Below, in pieces: positions 1-11,479 of a stretch of DNA of 45,948 bases. The translations under genes and the position numbers were made by a program. Origin of the DNA: Fragilaria crotonensis (taxonomy: Eukaryota; Bacillariophyta; Fragilariophyceae; Fragilariales; Fragilariaceae). The stretch is taken from assembly GCA_022925895.1 (NCBI GenBank), contig JAKSYS010000511.1, positions 1 to 45,948 on the forward strand. The letters are read 5' to 3'. Numbering within the stretch: the first letter of the stretch is position 1; each line of letters begins with the position of its first letter. Under the pieces are notes generated by a model, which was given only the letters and a program-made list of their open reading frames with translations, was not told where the DNA came from and searched no databases.

Positions 1-1047
1 TCAAAGCCGCGATACAATATGTATTGATGGAGTTATGAGTGGTCTAATTTTATTTTTGAGATTTTTTAAACATAGTACCTGGACTTTCAGTCACTAGTGT
101 AGCAATTGAGTCCTTTTGACAATGTCAAGTTGGAACAAGTTTTTTTCACGTTACAAATATATCACAAGGGCCTATTCTACAATTCTGCCATCTTGAAATT
201 TATGTATTCAGCAATAAATACACTCGGATTGGCATTGAGATGGACAGCAGTAAAATTTAAGTTCGTAATGAAACTCTTGCTTTGTATGCGATTAAATTAG
301 TAGCATGCAATTTTTGTATGAAACATATGGAAAGTGCCGTAGGATTAAAATTGCGACGTTGACGCACTTCAATGTTCAAAATTGACTTTGACCATGTTGA
401 TTTTGCAGTGGCGCCAAAATGCAAAAGTAAGTTATGTGACTGCAAATTTGACCGGACATTAGAATACCGGCATACTAACAAGTAATAACAGTGTCAAAGA
501 AGCACTACTGTCGTTCTTTGCATCTGTTGACATGATACAAAAATGTGCAATTAAATTACGAAGCAAAACTTTACATTCGCCAAAAAAATCCAAAATTTTA
601 ACTCGCCACATCTTTTGAACTGTCCCACCTCACCACAAACAAGCTACAGTAACCCCATATGTTTGAGGGCATAGGACAATTCTCTAGTTACTCAAATGCA
701 CAATCTTCGTGCATGAATGTGATGAAATGAGTGGTTTTAAAATCCGTCCAGCTACTCTCGTAATTTTGGTCGTCCAGATACTATGTTTATGCTTGTACAA
801 CGTACCAGACCGACGACACTACGTCTCGTATATTTTTATTCCATCTTGCTCTCGTCCATCGGTCTTACAGCGTTTTCCAACTCCGATTACTCCAGTACAC
901 TACAGTACTATTCACCTGTACTAACTGTGCCAACAACATCCTCGCAGCAAGCAATTGTTGTTGCTATTGCTTTTGTTGTTGTTTTTGTTGGTTAGTGATT
1001 AATGTTTAGAGATTGGAGATTGGAGAGTGGAGAGTAGAGAAGAATGC
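1..1047. other. Intergenic, 5' flank of first gene
   Basis: No coding region is supported here; the open frames are short and have no recognisable motif. A GTT-rich microsatellite-like tract lies at about 953-992. A GGAGA-rich purine tract at about 1008-1040 directly precedes the start codon of the next gene, so both probably lie in its promoter or 5' leader. Confidence 0.6.
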
Positions 1048-3751
1048 ATGGTTGAAGAACGCAAGAGTACTTCTACGGACATGGACAGCAACGAAAGCAT
1101 CAACAACCAGAACAGCAATATCCGCGGTGTCACTACCTTGTGGCGAGGACACCACTTGGTCCCACAATTTTGGCTTCGAAGCAGAACCAACGGTGGGGTT
1201 CGCCAACGACGGCGAAGTTTGATTCAGCGACGACGAAGTTTCGGAGATGCATCTAAATTTGAAACTGTTCCCCATTGTAAATTGCAAGACGATGATGCTG
1301 CCATTGCAGACCGAGGTTTCGACTCGGATGACCCAGATCAAGGACGGGAGTATTTCTACATGCTTAATGACAATGACAACAGCAATTATGCTGAAAAAAG
1401 AATTCGAGGTCGATGGAGTCTAAAGATGGGAAAAAGTTACAGAAACAATCAGGATTATCTTGATCGAACATATCGAAATGATGAACCAGAGCACCAACAG
1501 CAACCGCAACGGCAACGTCAACGGCACCACCAACAACAGAACGAACAAGCAACACCCAATCCGCTGCTTCAAGAGCCATACTCTACAAGCGAACAACATC
1601 CGCTACCCCATCGTAAATCACAACAATTGCAACAACATTCACAAGTCCAAAAACAGCCACTCTCAGCTGCAGCTACTCCCGCAGGTTCCATGATTCAGGA
1701 CGACTGCAGGAATGCCGCTCTATCGTCGCATCAACGTCCTTATACCGCTAGTAGTAGTGGGAATACCAGCAGTGGTGGTGGAAAAGTCTCTTCTCGCTTA
1801 ATGTGTGTGCCCTCTGCCGAGGCTGCCATGCCAGTATTCCGAAGAGACGACGATATGAAACGCTACCAATCAGTATCCTCAACCTCCACAAAATCCATGC
1901 TTGCTGATGCGGCCGCGACGTCATCTACCCATTCGGGACAATCTACCAGAAGACACATGATGGTACCGAAGGAGCCTTCTCCAGTCCTGCGTCGAACGAT
2001 GTCGTGCCTTGCCATGATTCCATCCGGGTCAACGGACGCGTCGTCGTTAGGCGCCCCTCCTCTTGCGATTCCCATTGTTTCTTCCGAGCCGACGACATTG
2101 ACAACGTCGAATGATGAAAAAAAGAAAAAGAAAAAAAAGAAGAAGAAGAAAAAGGAAAAGGCTTCTGAACCTAAAGTGTTCACTGACTCGGACGATGAAA
2201 GTGGATATTCTAGTGCAAACGGTGACTCGTCGACCATAGCGGCACCGGTACTACAGTTTCTTGTTTCGTCTTCTTCCTCGCAGAATGCAGACCATGTGGT
2301 TGTTCTTGAAAATGCAAGGGCTTTTTCAGATGACCTTCACAATATGAGCCATGACGACAGCGACTTCATCCCAAGCCAACAACACAACAGCAACCACTCC
2401 ACGCAGAATGACGACTCGGAGAAGCAACCGAAGACATGGTCAGATTCTGCAGCTAGTGCGTCGAGAAATAATTCGTCTGCGAATGCCGCCACCACTGTTC
2501 CTCAAAATCATGATGACTTCTCAACACAAATTGCAGATGCAACGGAGCGAAATGGAGCACTGACAATACTGCCCTCGCCAAGTCCGGTCTGGATGCCAGA
2601 TGCAAACCACGCGCCATCTCGAGCCGACGAGTCCCTGCAAGAATCTGGCAGTGCACGTGATCCAGAGGGACAGGCTCCACAAGAGAACGAGAGAAATAAG
2701 TCAGGATTCGGCAGGTGCCACTGGCGCTGTGGACAAATTCGAAAAAAACGTGATTTCACTCAGCGCTCATTTGGACAGATCGTCGAAGTTGAAAACAACT
2801 TCTCGGATGTCCAGATCACTACCAAACAATGGCGGAGGATCATCCAGAGGCCGCCATTCCGAACTGAGTTGCGTTCCTGATGGCGGCCATGCATCGGCTG
2901 CAAATAATCGTCCTGGTGTCCAGTTGCCAGGAGAGTACTTTCGTTCCTACGCATTTCAGGAAGATTCCGACGCTGTCAAGCCCAAGATTCGCCGTCGGGA
3001 CCAGTTCGACGATTGCCGCTCCGCGGCAACGGCATCAGGATCCCGTTCCAGTGTTGCATCGCGGACCAGCATTGCGTCCGTCCTGAGCATGGTCGACACG
3101 CACAGTGTCTTTTCTGTCGGTGGGAATTCGCTTTCATCGTCACACGCGTCAGTCGTGACCCGATCGTCCCTTGGGAGCACGCAAAGCGCTCCCCCGGCGC
3201 CGCCAAATCAGTGGGATGTCGATCGACAGCTCAAGAAATCTGTCAGCCAAAGAAGCATCGAAACAGATACTGATTTTTTCAAATTGGGACCGGCCGCATC
3301 ACAATCGAATGTTGCGACAACATCGACGACGTCAATAGTATTACCACACCGTGGCAAGAATAACAACATCATCAACAGCGATGAAGAAGTGTGGATGGAT
3401 GATGCCAAGGGTGTTCCTCACAATGTATCGATATCATTTCGTCGCTTGACACTGCGATCCAACATGCGCGATCTCAAGGAGCGAATTCACGTGGAGCATT
3501 CCTTGCGAACGAGTACTATGGTGCCACAGACGGTCAACAACAGCAACAACAACCACGCTCCTCCGCGGCCTCCGCTTTTGACACCCCCGACAAATAATCT
3601 GTCGTCATCATCGGCGTTTGCCATCGATATGAAGGGACTCGCGGAACGGCCGTTGTCATTTCAGGACGAAGAAGCAATAATAGAACACGGGTCTGGTGTT
3701 GATGAGGAAAAGAAGAAGAAGAAAAAGAAGAAGGCCAAGTCGAAGAAGTGA
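1048..3751 (+). CDS. Ser/Gln/Lys-rich low-complexity protein, probably two exons
   Basis: Function not recognised. The first usable ATG is at 1048; the frame is open a little further upstream but without ATG. Frame 1 stays open to 2880, but its composition decays after about 2690, while another frame starting inside it continues to a stop at 3751. Removing 2651-2714 (GT...AG, 64 nt) joins the two frames exactly and gives about 879 residues. The product looks largely disordered: Gln/His-rich at about 140-205, Ser-rich throughout, a poly-lysine block at about 357-371 followed by an acidic patch (TDSDDESGYSS), and a second lysine block at the extreme C-terminus. No signal peptide, membrane segment or enzyme motif is visible. 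Lysine blocks and many Ser clusters would fit a phosphorylated nuclear or scaffold protein, but that is inference. The alternative to an intron is a frameshift near 2700. Confidence 0.7.
2651..2714 (+). other. Candidate 64-nt intron
   Basis: Begins GTGCACGTG and ends TTCGGCAG. Its length is 1 modulo 3, exactly what is needed to pass from the frame before it to the frame after it, and the codon rebuilt across the junction is AGT (Ser). It lacks a clear pyrimidine tract, so the splice call is moderate. Confidence 0.45.
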
Positions 3752-5322
3752 TTCCATTACGACATTGCGACAATGTTTGCTGCTGGAGATGCCTTTTGGG
3801 CAACTCATCTCTGCGTTGCGTTGTCTAAAGGAAAATCCTACGACTAGACTTGCCGAGTAAGTTTGAAGCACGTTAATCAACCATGGGCTCAACACTGCTT
3901 AAACTGCTGTGACGCGGTCTGTTATATGCTTCTATTGTCATGACTATGTTCCAACATCCTATGTCTTGTTGTACAATATCATTTTTCGAAATGTTTCTGG
4001 AACAATAATCTATACCAGAGCATACACCAGAATTTCCATACATACGTGGTACGGATGTGCATGGAATGATTCATGATTGTGAACGTAGAGCAAAGTACGA
4101 TAGTGCAGTAGATTCGATAGTTAGAACAACAATTTTGAAAGAATGTGGTGTTTACGACGTATGTATGAGCTGTTGTGTCATGGGAGTCATGGGGTCCTCT
4201 TTTTACGTTACACGGAATAAACAATAAACCACCATCATCGACAAAACGACTGGGGAGTGGGGAGGGAGGAGTTAACGTTGATCTACGATCCGACAACATC
4301 AACGAAATTAGTTTGCAATTGGCAGGTGTTCGTGTTCACAAATGAGCACCAGATATTTTAGTTAACCATGTGCATGGATGGAATATCTGTTTATATTTGT
4401 TTGGTTTTCCTGAATTCACCATGTTCATCATCATCTGTTTTGGTCGCACGTTTACTTGCACGTTTGGGACCAAGTTGGAAACCAAAAAAGATACAAAAGA
4501 TTCAAGTTGACAAGGAGTTGGAGTACGGTAATCGTAATCGGTAACACGCCGACACACCATTCTCCCTACCAACCACCTCATTACTGAAGGACCTGCTGAT
4601 TCAGTTTCATGTTTTATGTGTTTACCGGATCGAACAATCGAACCACACTCACATTTCCGTCACGGCAAGTCGTTTTTGGGGCGCCACCTGAGTTCACAAA
4701 CAACTTGGTCCTAATTCGTGAAACGCGACAAGCGGAACTGTCTTGTCGCGAGTTCCATGGAACGTTTGACGGATTTTATTATCGATTCGAAGTACTGTAC
4801 TCGACGTGTGTGGTTAAACGATTCGAAGGGCCATTCAATTCGATGGTCCTTATCGTGTCTTCATTAGGGAATCAAGGTGGGAGGCATAAGTAGTAAGGAA
4901 ACACTTTCGCACATAGCAATCTAAACAAACCATTTACCGGGGAATCCTACGATGCTCGTGACCAAACTTCTCAAGACGTTCGGGGGAAAATGAACCTATG
5001 TGTAAAGGGAACTCGAGTGTTGTACCATTTACTGTACGTACAAGGAGCTAAACATAGATTTCAATAAGCGAGGCATATGTAGAGATTGCGTTAGGAAGTC
5101 ATTTTTTCTTGCCAAAATTCCCTTCAAATTCAAGGAACTGATAGGTCTTTAAACGTCGTAGCGACAACACTTGAGTCCGGAGTCCAGATGTCCAGATTCA
5201 GGTCCTCTCCTCAGAGAACCAATATTTGGTACATGTACCAGTACTACAAATCTTGAGAATCTGTTATAACCCGAGTGCAAATACAAACAAACGAAAAATT
5301 GCACACAACTCAAGAAGCAGCC
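3752..5322. other. Intergenic region
   Basis: Only short open frames occur, for example 94 codons at 4609-4893, with no motif or composition supporting a gene. Nothing else was recognised between the two plus-strand genes. Confidence 0.5.
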
Positions 5323-6180
5323 ATGAGTATCTCACATGAGCAACAGCAACAACAACATCAAGAAGAGGATCAACAAAGACGGCAAAGGTTGCTGCGTTCT
5401 TCTTCCATGACAAGTGTGTCGTCTGATTCAATCCTGTCCCCTCCGGAATCGCCGCCACTGTCGTTATTGTTAAAACCGACCATGGCACAGGCAACAACGT
5501 CCGCACTACGACTCCGCATGTCCCCTTCGAGTATCATTACAGCACATGACAGCAATTCATCATCAGAATTCTATGCTCCATCACGGAAAAAGCGTGTTAC
5601 ATTTGCAACGGAAGTTGTGTTGAAACCGCCTCCGGTAGAACAGCGATTGCGAGGATTGAGTCTAACTGATCTCGATCATGGAGTGTCGGTATGTCGAGCC
5701 GCGTTCCTTCCCGAATCTGGAGAATCGTATAAATCAATGCGGAAACGGACAACAAAATCATCAACAACAACAAAAAAGTCCAGCAGTAGCAAACCGATTG
5801 AAGTACTGGAAAGGAGGCTGATCAAAATCACTCGAGAGTTGGTGGAAGCATCGTTTGAACTCGAAGTTGGCCAAAATGATGTGGACGAACTCATTCGCGA
5901 AAATGAAGAACTAGAAATGCAATTAACACGGAAAGAGATGACACAAATGGGTTACGATAAGCTGGAAGACTCAGTGGCGGATGTGGAACGCAAAATTCGC
6001 AAGTACACCTCGAAAACAACGAGACTGCGGAGGGCTACGGAATTCTACAATGCCGAGTCTGCACTCATGATCGATCAGTTAAAAGTATCCAAGAGCCTTT
6101 TGAGACGAAATGCAAAGAATGACAAGCTCCCGCTCGAAAGTATTCCAGAGGTTCATAAAACCGCGCCATCGGCGGCGTGA
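5323..6180 (+). CDS. Coiled-coil protein with RVxF-type motif
   Basis: A 285-residue protein of unrecognised family. The frame is open from 5275, but the first ATG is at 5323 in a good context (gcagccATGag), so that start is chosen. In order: a Gln/His/Glu/Arg-rich N-terminus (about 5-25), a Ser-rich stretch (about 26-48), a basic-hydrophobic segment KKRVTFATEV at about 89-98, a Lys/Ser/Thr tract (about 136-158), then a long charged helical region (about 159-255) with heptad-like Leu/Ile spacing that should form a coiled coil. RVTF preceded by basic residues matches the RVxF docking motif used by partners of protein phosphatase 1. A regulatory or scaffolding role is therefore possible, but the motif is short and can arise by chance. 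No membrane or secretion signal is seen. Confidence 0.75.
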   Translation: MSISHEQQQQQHQEEDQQRRQRLLRSSSMTSVSSDSILSPPESPPLSLLLKPTMAQATTSALRLRMSPSSIITAHDSNSSSEFYAPSRKKRVTFATEVVLKPPPVEQRLRGLSLTDLDHGVSVCRAAFLPESGESYKSMRKRTTKSSTTTKKSSSSKPIEVLERRLIKITRELVEASFELEVGQNDVDELIRENEELEMQLTRKEMTQMGYDKLEDSVADVERKIRKYTSKTTRLRRATEFYNAESALMIDQLKVSKSLLRRNAKNDKLPLESIPEVHKTAPSAA

Positions 6181-6836
6181 TCATATTTACGTTGCTACAA
6201 AAAACCGACAGGAGGGCAAATGCCTACTTGATGGTACAACTAGGGCCTGCCGATACTCGGCATGCGTCAGGGTGGCCCACGAGATTTTCACCCATTGTTG
6301 GAAGTACCGAAGAAATATTCGGCACATGGGCGTATGCGAATGGAAAATCATCTGAACTGCCTGAAGATTGGAGATACTGAATAGCATCGCGTACACTACT
6401 GTCACGGCTTTAACGTGTACTACAGTACACTGGACTATCACCTTTATAACATAGTCTGTTATTTGTTATTTGACGTCCTTTCTACATTCTACTCTACTAG
6501 CTAGTAGTAGTGTTAGATGCAACATCTAATATAGAATATAGATCGAGGAGTATCATACTCTGGACTCTGGAGTACAAAACGCGTGGTCTTCAACTGGAGT
6601 GCGTCTGTTTTCAGATTTCGCACTCAAGTTATCGTCGCAAACAAACGAGTGTGTGTGCATGGCATGAACATGCAGCACAGATTTTCAGAATAGGGAGAAC
6701 GCAGGCACCGTTTTCCGTTGCCGCTAATTCATGAGGTCGGCATATCGTCACCAACAACCAACAGACCAACGCACGGGTCGATATTTCACACGTTCAAGAA
6801 AGTACATCGTCGAGGGCACAGTCTCATGACCTGACC
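6181..6836. other. Intergenic, between convergent genes
   Basis: Lies between the 3' ends of the plus-strand coiled-coil gene and the minus-strand DUF6824 gene. No gene or RNA was recognised; it presumably holds both 3' ends. Confidence 0.5.
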
Positions 6837-7444
6837 CTAGAAGTGAGATCGAGAACGAAATGAGCGCGGAATAGATGGCGACCAACTAGTCCCATTGACA
6901 TGAAGGATAAAGGCATTAACGTCCAACTCGAACATGCTGAGGAGGCGATTCCCGTCATGCACGGCGATCGCGGGGCGGAGACTAGCACGGAGATATCGCA
7001 TTCGCTGTCTGATCATACGATGTAGTTCATGATTGTTCCGATTAATATCCGTAAAGTAGTTCCTATCGGAGCGACAATTGGCGAGAAACCTTCCACCAGT
7101 GATCAACACTTCGTTGACGATCATGTTTCGAATCACCGTCTGATGAAATCTTGGGGCTTGCATGTAGTCTCGAAGGTAAAAGGCGCACCTTCGTCCGAAA
7201 AATCGGTTGCCATGGTGCGCATGAAATCTTCTACCACAGAGAACATCGTTTGGCGTAACCTGTGATAAGGGAATAGCTCCTTCGAGTGCTCCATCCTCGT
7301 CCCTTGGAACGTGATCGAGTCTCTCTTGGAAATTCCCACCTTGATGAATCTCATTCACAACACCTGCACAATGAGAGGCATACGAGGTTAGCGTGTGGTT
7401 GAAAGGCATTGTCCTCCTCTTCCAATCAACTCACGTGCGGCCAT
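6837..7444 (-). CDS. DUF6824-domain protein, two exons
   Basis: The proposed model is exon 1 at 7444-7435 (10 nt, Met-Ala-Ala plus one base) and exon 2 at 7363-6837, giving 178 residues. The diagnostic stretch is at residues 41-100: PNDVLCGR, then HHGNRFF, an Arg/Lys-rich helix, NMIVNEV and GGRFL. This is the consensus order of the DUF6824 domain, which occurs in large numbers in diatom proteomes. Many family members also carry transcription-factor-like or disordered regions, but the molecular role is unknown. The domain is nearly full length; the usual aromatic end of the motif is present only as a Tyr after the GGRFL region. Without the intron, an ATG at 7409 would add an implausible N-terminus read from intron sequence. 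Further upstream exons cannot be excluded. Confidence 0.8.
7364..7434 (-). other. 71-nt intron in DUF6824 gene
   Basis: On the minus strand it starts GTGAGTTG, a near-perfect donor, and ends in TTGTGCAG. Splicing joins the ATG at 7444 in frame to the domain-coding exon. The 10-nt coding first exon is unusually short. Confidence 0.65.
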
Positions 7445-8492
7445 TTTACACGTTCAGATTGCAACGACGACCCTTGTCAGACCCTTGTGATAAAGGACTG
7501 TGGAATGCTACTTTCCTGCTCGATGGTTGTTCTTTGTATTTTGTAGTACAACTCCGTATAATTAGCGCAAGTTGCTGAGACCGAAGTACATTCCGTGTAT
7601 GTAGTATGTATGCATACACGTTATCATTTGGAAGTGAATACCAGTGCAAGTACCAGGTAGACTTTGACGTGAGAGAGACATAACGCAACGGAGTTTGTGC
7701 ACTCCTTCGTCCGACGAACGCCTGATTGATATAGTATGCCCCCAATGTGTGTTCGGAATTCGGAATACTGTACGACTAGTACTCCGTGTGTTTGTACTGT
7801 ATGCATAACATGGAACTCTGCCTATATTCTATGCATACGATAACCTGGTGGACTGGTACTAGTACAGGCATACCAGAACCCAGAACTGTCGAAATCAGAT
7901 TTCGTCGCTTTGCTTCTACATACGACAGTATACAGTATATATGATATATTGTTAATACCGGTTGGATAGTAGTATGACAGTATGACAAGTACCAGTAGTA
8001 CCACGCAGAGGTGCCTTGCACTTTGCCAGACCTTCCTTATTTGAGTTGTTCTGTTGCCAAGACTTCATCTCAGATTGACTCGATATCCGATACTACTCAA
8101 ACTCAAGGAGAGAAATGGACTGTGCTAATTCTCTATCGCTTCGAGCTGCGTACGCCACGGTAACCACGTTTTATGCAGGAATTGCAAGCTACGTCATCGA
8201 CATTCGATGGTCCAATGACCAATGATCCATTCATCGAACCATGCTACGATACATTTTAGTCGGCATTTGCTGCGAATTAGCAGCTCCATAGAAGTAGTAG
8301 CTTTCATTCCTAAACTTAATCAGCTAATGTCAACCCAAGGACTCAAAGCACGCAAAATTGTGAGTTGACGAGAAATAGTACATGGCATCGAGTGCGACAA
8401 CACGCGCGTTCCATTCTTCCTCCGGAATCTACAAACCGTGCGCCCGCCTGCGAGTTATCGACACCCAATGCGACAGGTGCGCAGAAATTTCA
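7445..8492. other. Intergenic region
   Basis: No coding region supported. The stretch contains the promoter side of the DUF6824 gene and the 3' side of the next minus-strand gene. Several AT-rich, TAC/GTA-rich tracts at about 7730-8000 look like simple-sequence drift. Confidence 0.45.
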
Positions 8493-8915
8493 TTACGCAG
8501 CGGCAGGGCTTGACAAGAACGGCTCGACAGGATTTGTATTCGTAGAAAGCAGAGATTGCGATGAGTTTGACTTGGTGGTCTGCTTGATATCTCGCCAATC
8601 TCCATTCCTCAAGCGCGCCATGATCTTTTCGTTTCGTTTCACCATCTTGCGCAATACCTTCATTTCACACTCGTACTCCATAATCTCATCTTGTGCATCA
8701 AGAATGTGTTCTTGAAGTCGTACGAGCTCGCCATGGAGTTTCGATTGTGGCAGGTACAGTTGACGCTGCACGTGGAGTTCACAAAGGCGATGGTATCTGT
8801 TGGTGAGCTCGTCCAGTTCTGCGTGTTCTTCCATAACTTTGCTACGAAAGAACTTCACAACTGTCTCAAGGTCATCGTTGCCTTTCTCTGAAGTTACAGT
8901 GTGAATCCTTGACAT
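8493..8915 (-). CDS. Small coiled-coil protein
   Basis: A 140-residue protein starting at an ATG at 8915 in a favourable context (aacaccATGtc) and ending with TAA at 8493. Residues about 12-105 are rich in Glu, Lys, Arg and Leu with heptad-like spacing, predicting one long amphipathic helix or coiled coil. The last 30 residues are Ser/Thr/Pro-rich and probably disordered. No enzyme motif, signal peptide or membrane segment is seen. The frame is uninterrupted and its amino-acid use is protein-like, unlike the opposite-strand frame over the same bases. Family not recognised; a structural or adaptor role is only a guess. Confidence 0.65.
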   Translation of the reverse strand: MSRIHTVTSEKGNDDLETVVKFFRSKVMEEHAELDELTNRYHRLCELHVQRQLYLPQSKLHGELVRLQEHILDAQDEIMEYECEMKVLRKMVKRNEKIMARLRNGDWRDIKQTTKSNSSQSLLSTNTNPVEPFLSSPAAA

Positions 8916-9929
8916 GGTGTTTTGGTTATTGCTGCAAGTGGCAATCGTTCAATGTTACAGCGGCGGTTGTTCGGTGCACTCAGGTGACTTTAATTTGTGT
9001 GTTCTGCAAGCCCAACACAAGACCGAAGTGCATCCTGGTTTGTTGCGTGTGGAGTCGCGAGCGGACATCTACAAACCCACCATCTTCTTGATAATGAAAG
9101 GGGAACGTAGACGCTACATAATTTAACACTGGTTTTCCGGATGCCCGCGATGTCGTCGCAGCTGTCCAGAGTATTACAACGAACCAGTGAGAATATTCGT
9201 CATATTACACACATGATCTTCCCTTATAACGTGTACTATTGAATTACTCTACACCTATACTCCAGTACCTATTAGGACATCGAACGGCTACAATGCACGT
9301 ATTATCAATAGTACAAATATGCAGTATGCATTACTCCGAGTACGATACACCCGATTCTCGATTCCGGAGTATACTGAATAAGGACCCCTCGCAATTTGTC
9401 GACCTGTGTGTGTTGAGAATCCCATGTACACGTTTCGCACGGAATGCAGGTATGATAGTTTTAGCTATATTTGTCAACCATCCTCATTAGAAATGGTATC
9501 TTGCGTGTCGTCATGTCGTCATCGTATATTGATTGTCCTGCGTGGCCGAGACCATGTCTTGTGAAATGCATTCTTGCATCGACGCAGCCCCAATGATTCC
9601 GACATCGGATATACGACATACAATGTATCCTGGGTGACATCGAGCAACGTTCGACGCAAGAATTGCATACATCGGGTTCTGCAAACTTCTAGATTATCGA
9701 CGGCAAGAATTTCAGCTGTTAACTTTATTCGAACTATGACATACTCTACCGTGAAATCGAAACCTTGTCTGCGTAAACGATCTGTACAGTTGCAAGGTTT
9801 CACTTTCAAATTCTTATCGTACAAATCATGTGCGCAGTTGTCCTACACGCACAAATTTCTGTAGTGAAGCTTGTCGCCAAATTTCTGCTCTAGAACTGCC
9901 TCCACAGTCATTACTACACAAAGTGGGCT
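8916..9929. other. Intergenic region
   Basis: Upstream of the small coiled-coil gene. Open frames on both strands at about 9519-9864 have no motif and overlap each other. Nothing was recognised before the transposase relic begins near 9930. Confidence 0.45.
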
Positions 9930-10985
9930 TTCTCCTTCTTCTTCCTTCCTTAATGTTTGCTTGCTTCAGCTCTGAATGGATGAAGCCTCAGTCCAAGTCT
10001 AGTGCACTCCTGTGACCAAGGCTTTCAAAATTCATCCATCTCTGTGTAGAGGACAAGTTCTTGCTTCCGAGCTAGTAAACTTGCGGCATGCAGATTCTCT
10101 TGCTTTCATGCTGGTAAACTTGCGGCATCCAGATTTTCTGTTTCTGTCAAATCTTGTTGCTCCTGCTCCAGATACTAATTGTACATTCAAGTGCATTCCT
10201 CACATGCCCTCACACCAAGCTTTTTAATATTCACTTTTTGAATACCATTTGAGGGGAGGCTTGCTTGTACAGTCTTTCACAAGTTGTTCAAAGTTTTCTG
10301 TGCCACTTTCTCACAAAATCAACCCAGCTGTACTTGTGCACACCTTTGCCTGCAAGTTCTGCAAAGAATTTTTGCATCAGGTGAACAGTCACTCCAAGCT
10401 GAGCCACTAGTAAGTATTGCAGTGACACTGATTTCTCTTCCTTCTTGAAAGCTGTATGATTTCTGAGGATATGTCAAGGCAACAACTGTAGGTCAAGAAG
10501 CAAACTTTCCAGTAGTTGCTAGATCCTTTGTCCATCAAGTGTGCACGTTCAGATGACTCATCAATCAGACCTCTCTCCCGCAGAACTTGTAACAGATCTT
10601 TTGGTTGGCCCTGCCACCTGGTTGGGATAACCATATCTCATCACTGAAAAAGATTACCAACATTGTTGGACCTTGCAAGCTCCTGAAGCAGTTTTCTGTG
10701 TAACTAGCTTCTATGCTGGAAAATTTGCTTCATTTATGTCCAGCTTAAGTTTGCCAGTATGCAATAAACCAAATGACAATGCAATTATTTACACGTTTAC
10801 ACCTTGTCAGTGGTCAGTCATTAAGGTATGTCTTCCAAAGTATCCTTCATCAATGTTTAATGAGAAAAAATGCAACTTCAACTTGCATTTACAACGTTCA
10901 TTTGTGTCGGCAATGTATTGCATGAGGAAAAGAATCATATGTCTTGCCTCCTCGGGAATTTCAGTACTCATGGAGTTTTAAATGG
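9930..10985 (-). pseudogene. DDE transposase relic
   Basis: Reading the minus strand in shifting frames gives a series of segments in the order expected of a DDE-superfamily endonuclease abundant in diatom genomes. They are EIPEEARHM near 10,950; GQPKDLLQVLRERGLIDES near 10,550-10,620; QLGVTVHLMQKFFAELAG followed by a Tyr-Ser-Trp at about 10,330-10,400 (in intact relatives as I recall them this is the stretch around the catalytic Glu); FEQLVKDCT near 10,275; and ALDLD then GFIHSELKQANIKEG near 9,950-10,000. In-frame stops and at least three frameshifts separate them, so it is non-functional. A ~37-bp unit is duplicated in tandem at about 10,070-10,140. The N-terminal part was not found. Identification rests on remembered family consensus. 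Confidence 0.6.
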
Positions 10986-11227
10986 TGCCAGAATTCCAAA
11001 ATGTACCTGTACAGGATTTAAAAATCTACTACAGCCAGCACATGAAAAAGAAATAAACAAAAGCGGTTTGACAAATCTTGAAATCATATATCAACAAGGA
11101 TGAAATAAAGATAGCACACAAACCATGTACATGGGAATGATAAAGATAAGCATTTAATACTGTATGTTCTGTATACAAATAGGCTATGACAAAAGCCCAA
11201 CTTCACTACTAGGTTGATTGAACTTGT

Positions 11228-11476
11228 ATTGGGAACTGTATGATTGTATACTGTACTACTGTCTGTTTTCTGACATGGCTGATACTAAATTATACATTCA
11301 TTTTTTGTTTCTACACAGGTTCTACGTGCATTGAATGATGGAAATCCAACAATTAAATCAAAATATTTATTGCTTCCAACTTGACAAGAAGGAGTATCAT
11401 TGGTAGAGTGTTTGGATTGATCATCCATTTCAATCTATCATACTGTTGCTTTGCCCCTTTTTTGTACTGTTGTTGG
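11228..11476 (+). repeat. Direct repeat copy 1
   Basis: About 250 bp, partner of 12270-12519 at a spacing of 1042 bp. Shared blocks include ACTGTCTGTTT, TGCATTGAATGATGGAAATC, ACAATTAAATCA and TTTTGTACTGTTGTT. The copies have diverged by substitutions and small indels. Confidence 0.8.
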
Positions 11477-11479
11477 TGT

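Noticed and set aside
4609-4893. 94-codon plus-strand frame with ATG
   Set aside because: No motif, no family resemblance and no compositional support; the length is compatible with chance.
9540-9620. Possible tRNA, from GCGTGGCCGAG resembling a D-arm
   Set aside because: No matching T-arm, acceptor stem or anticodon loop at the right spacing.
9519-9864. Overlapping ~100-codon frames on both strands
   Set aside because: They are mirror frames of each other without domain, signal or codon evidence.
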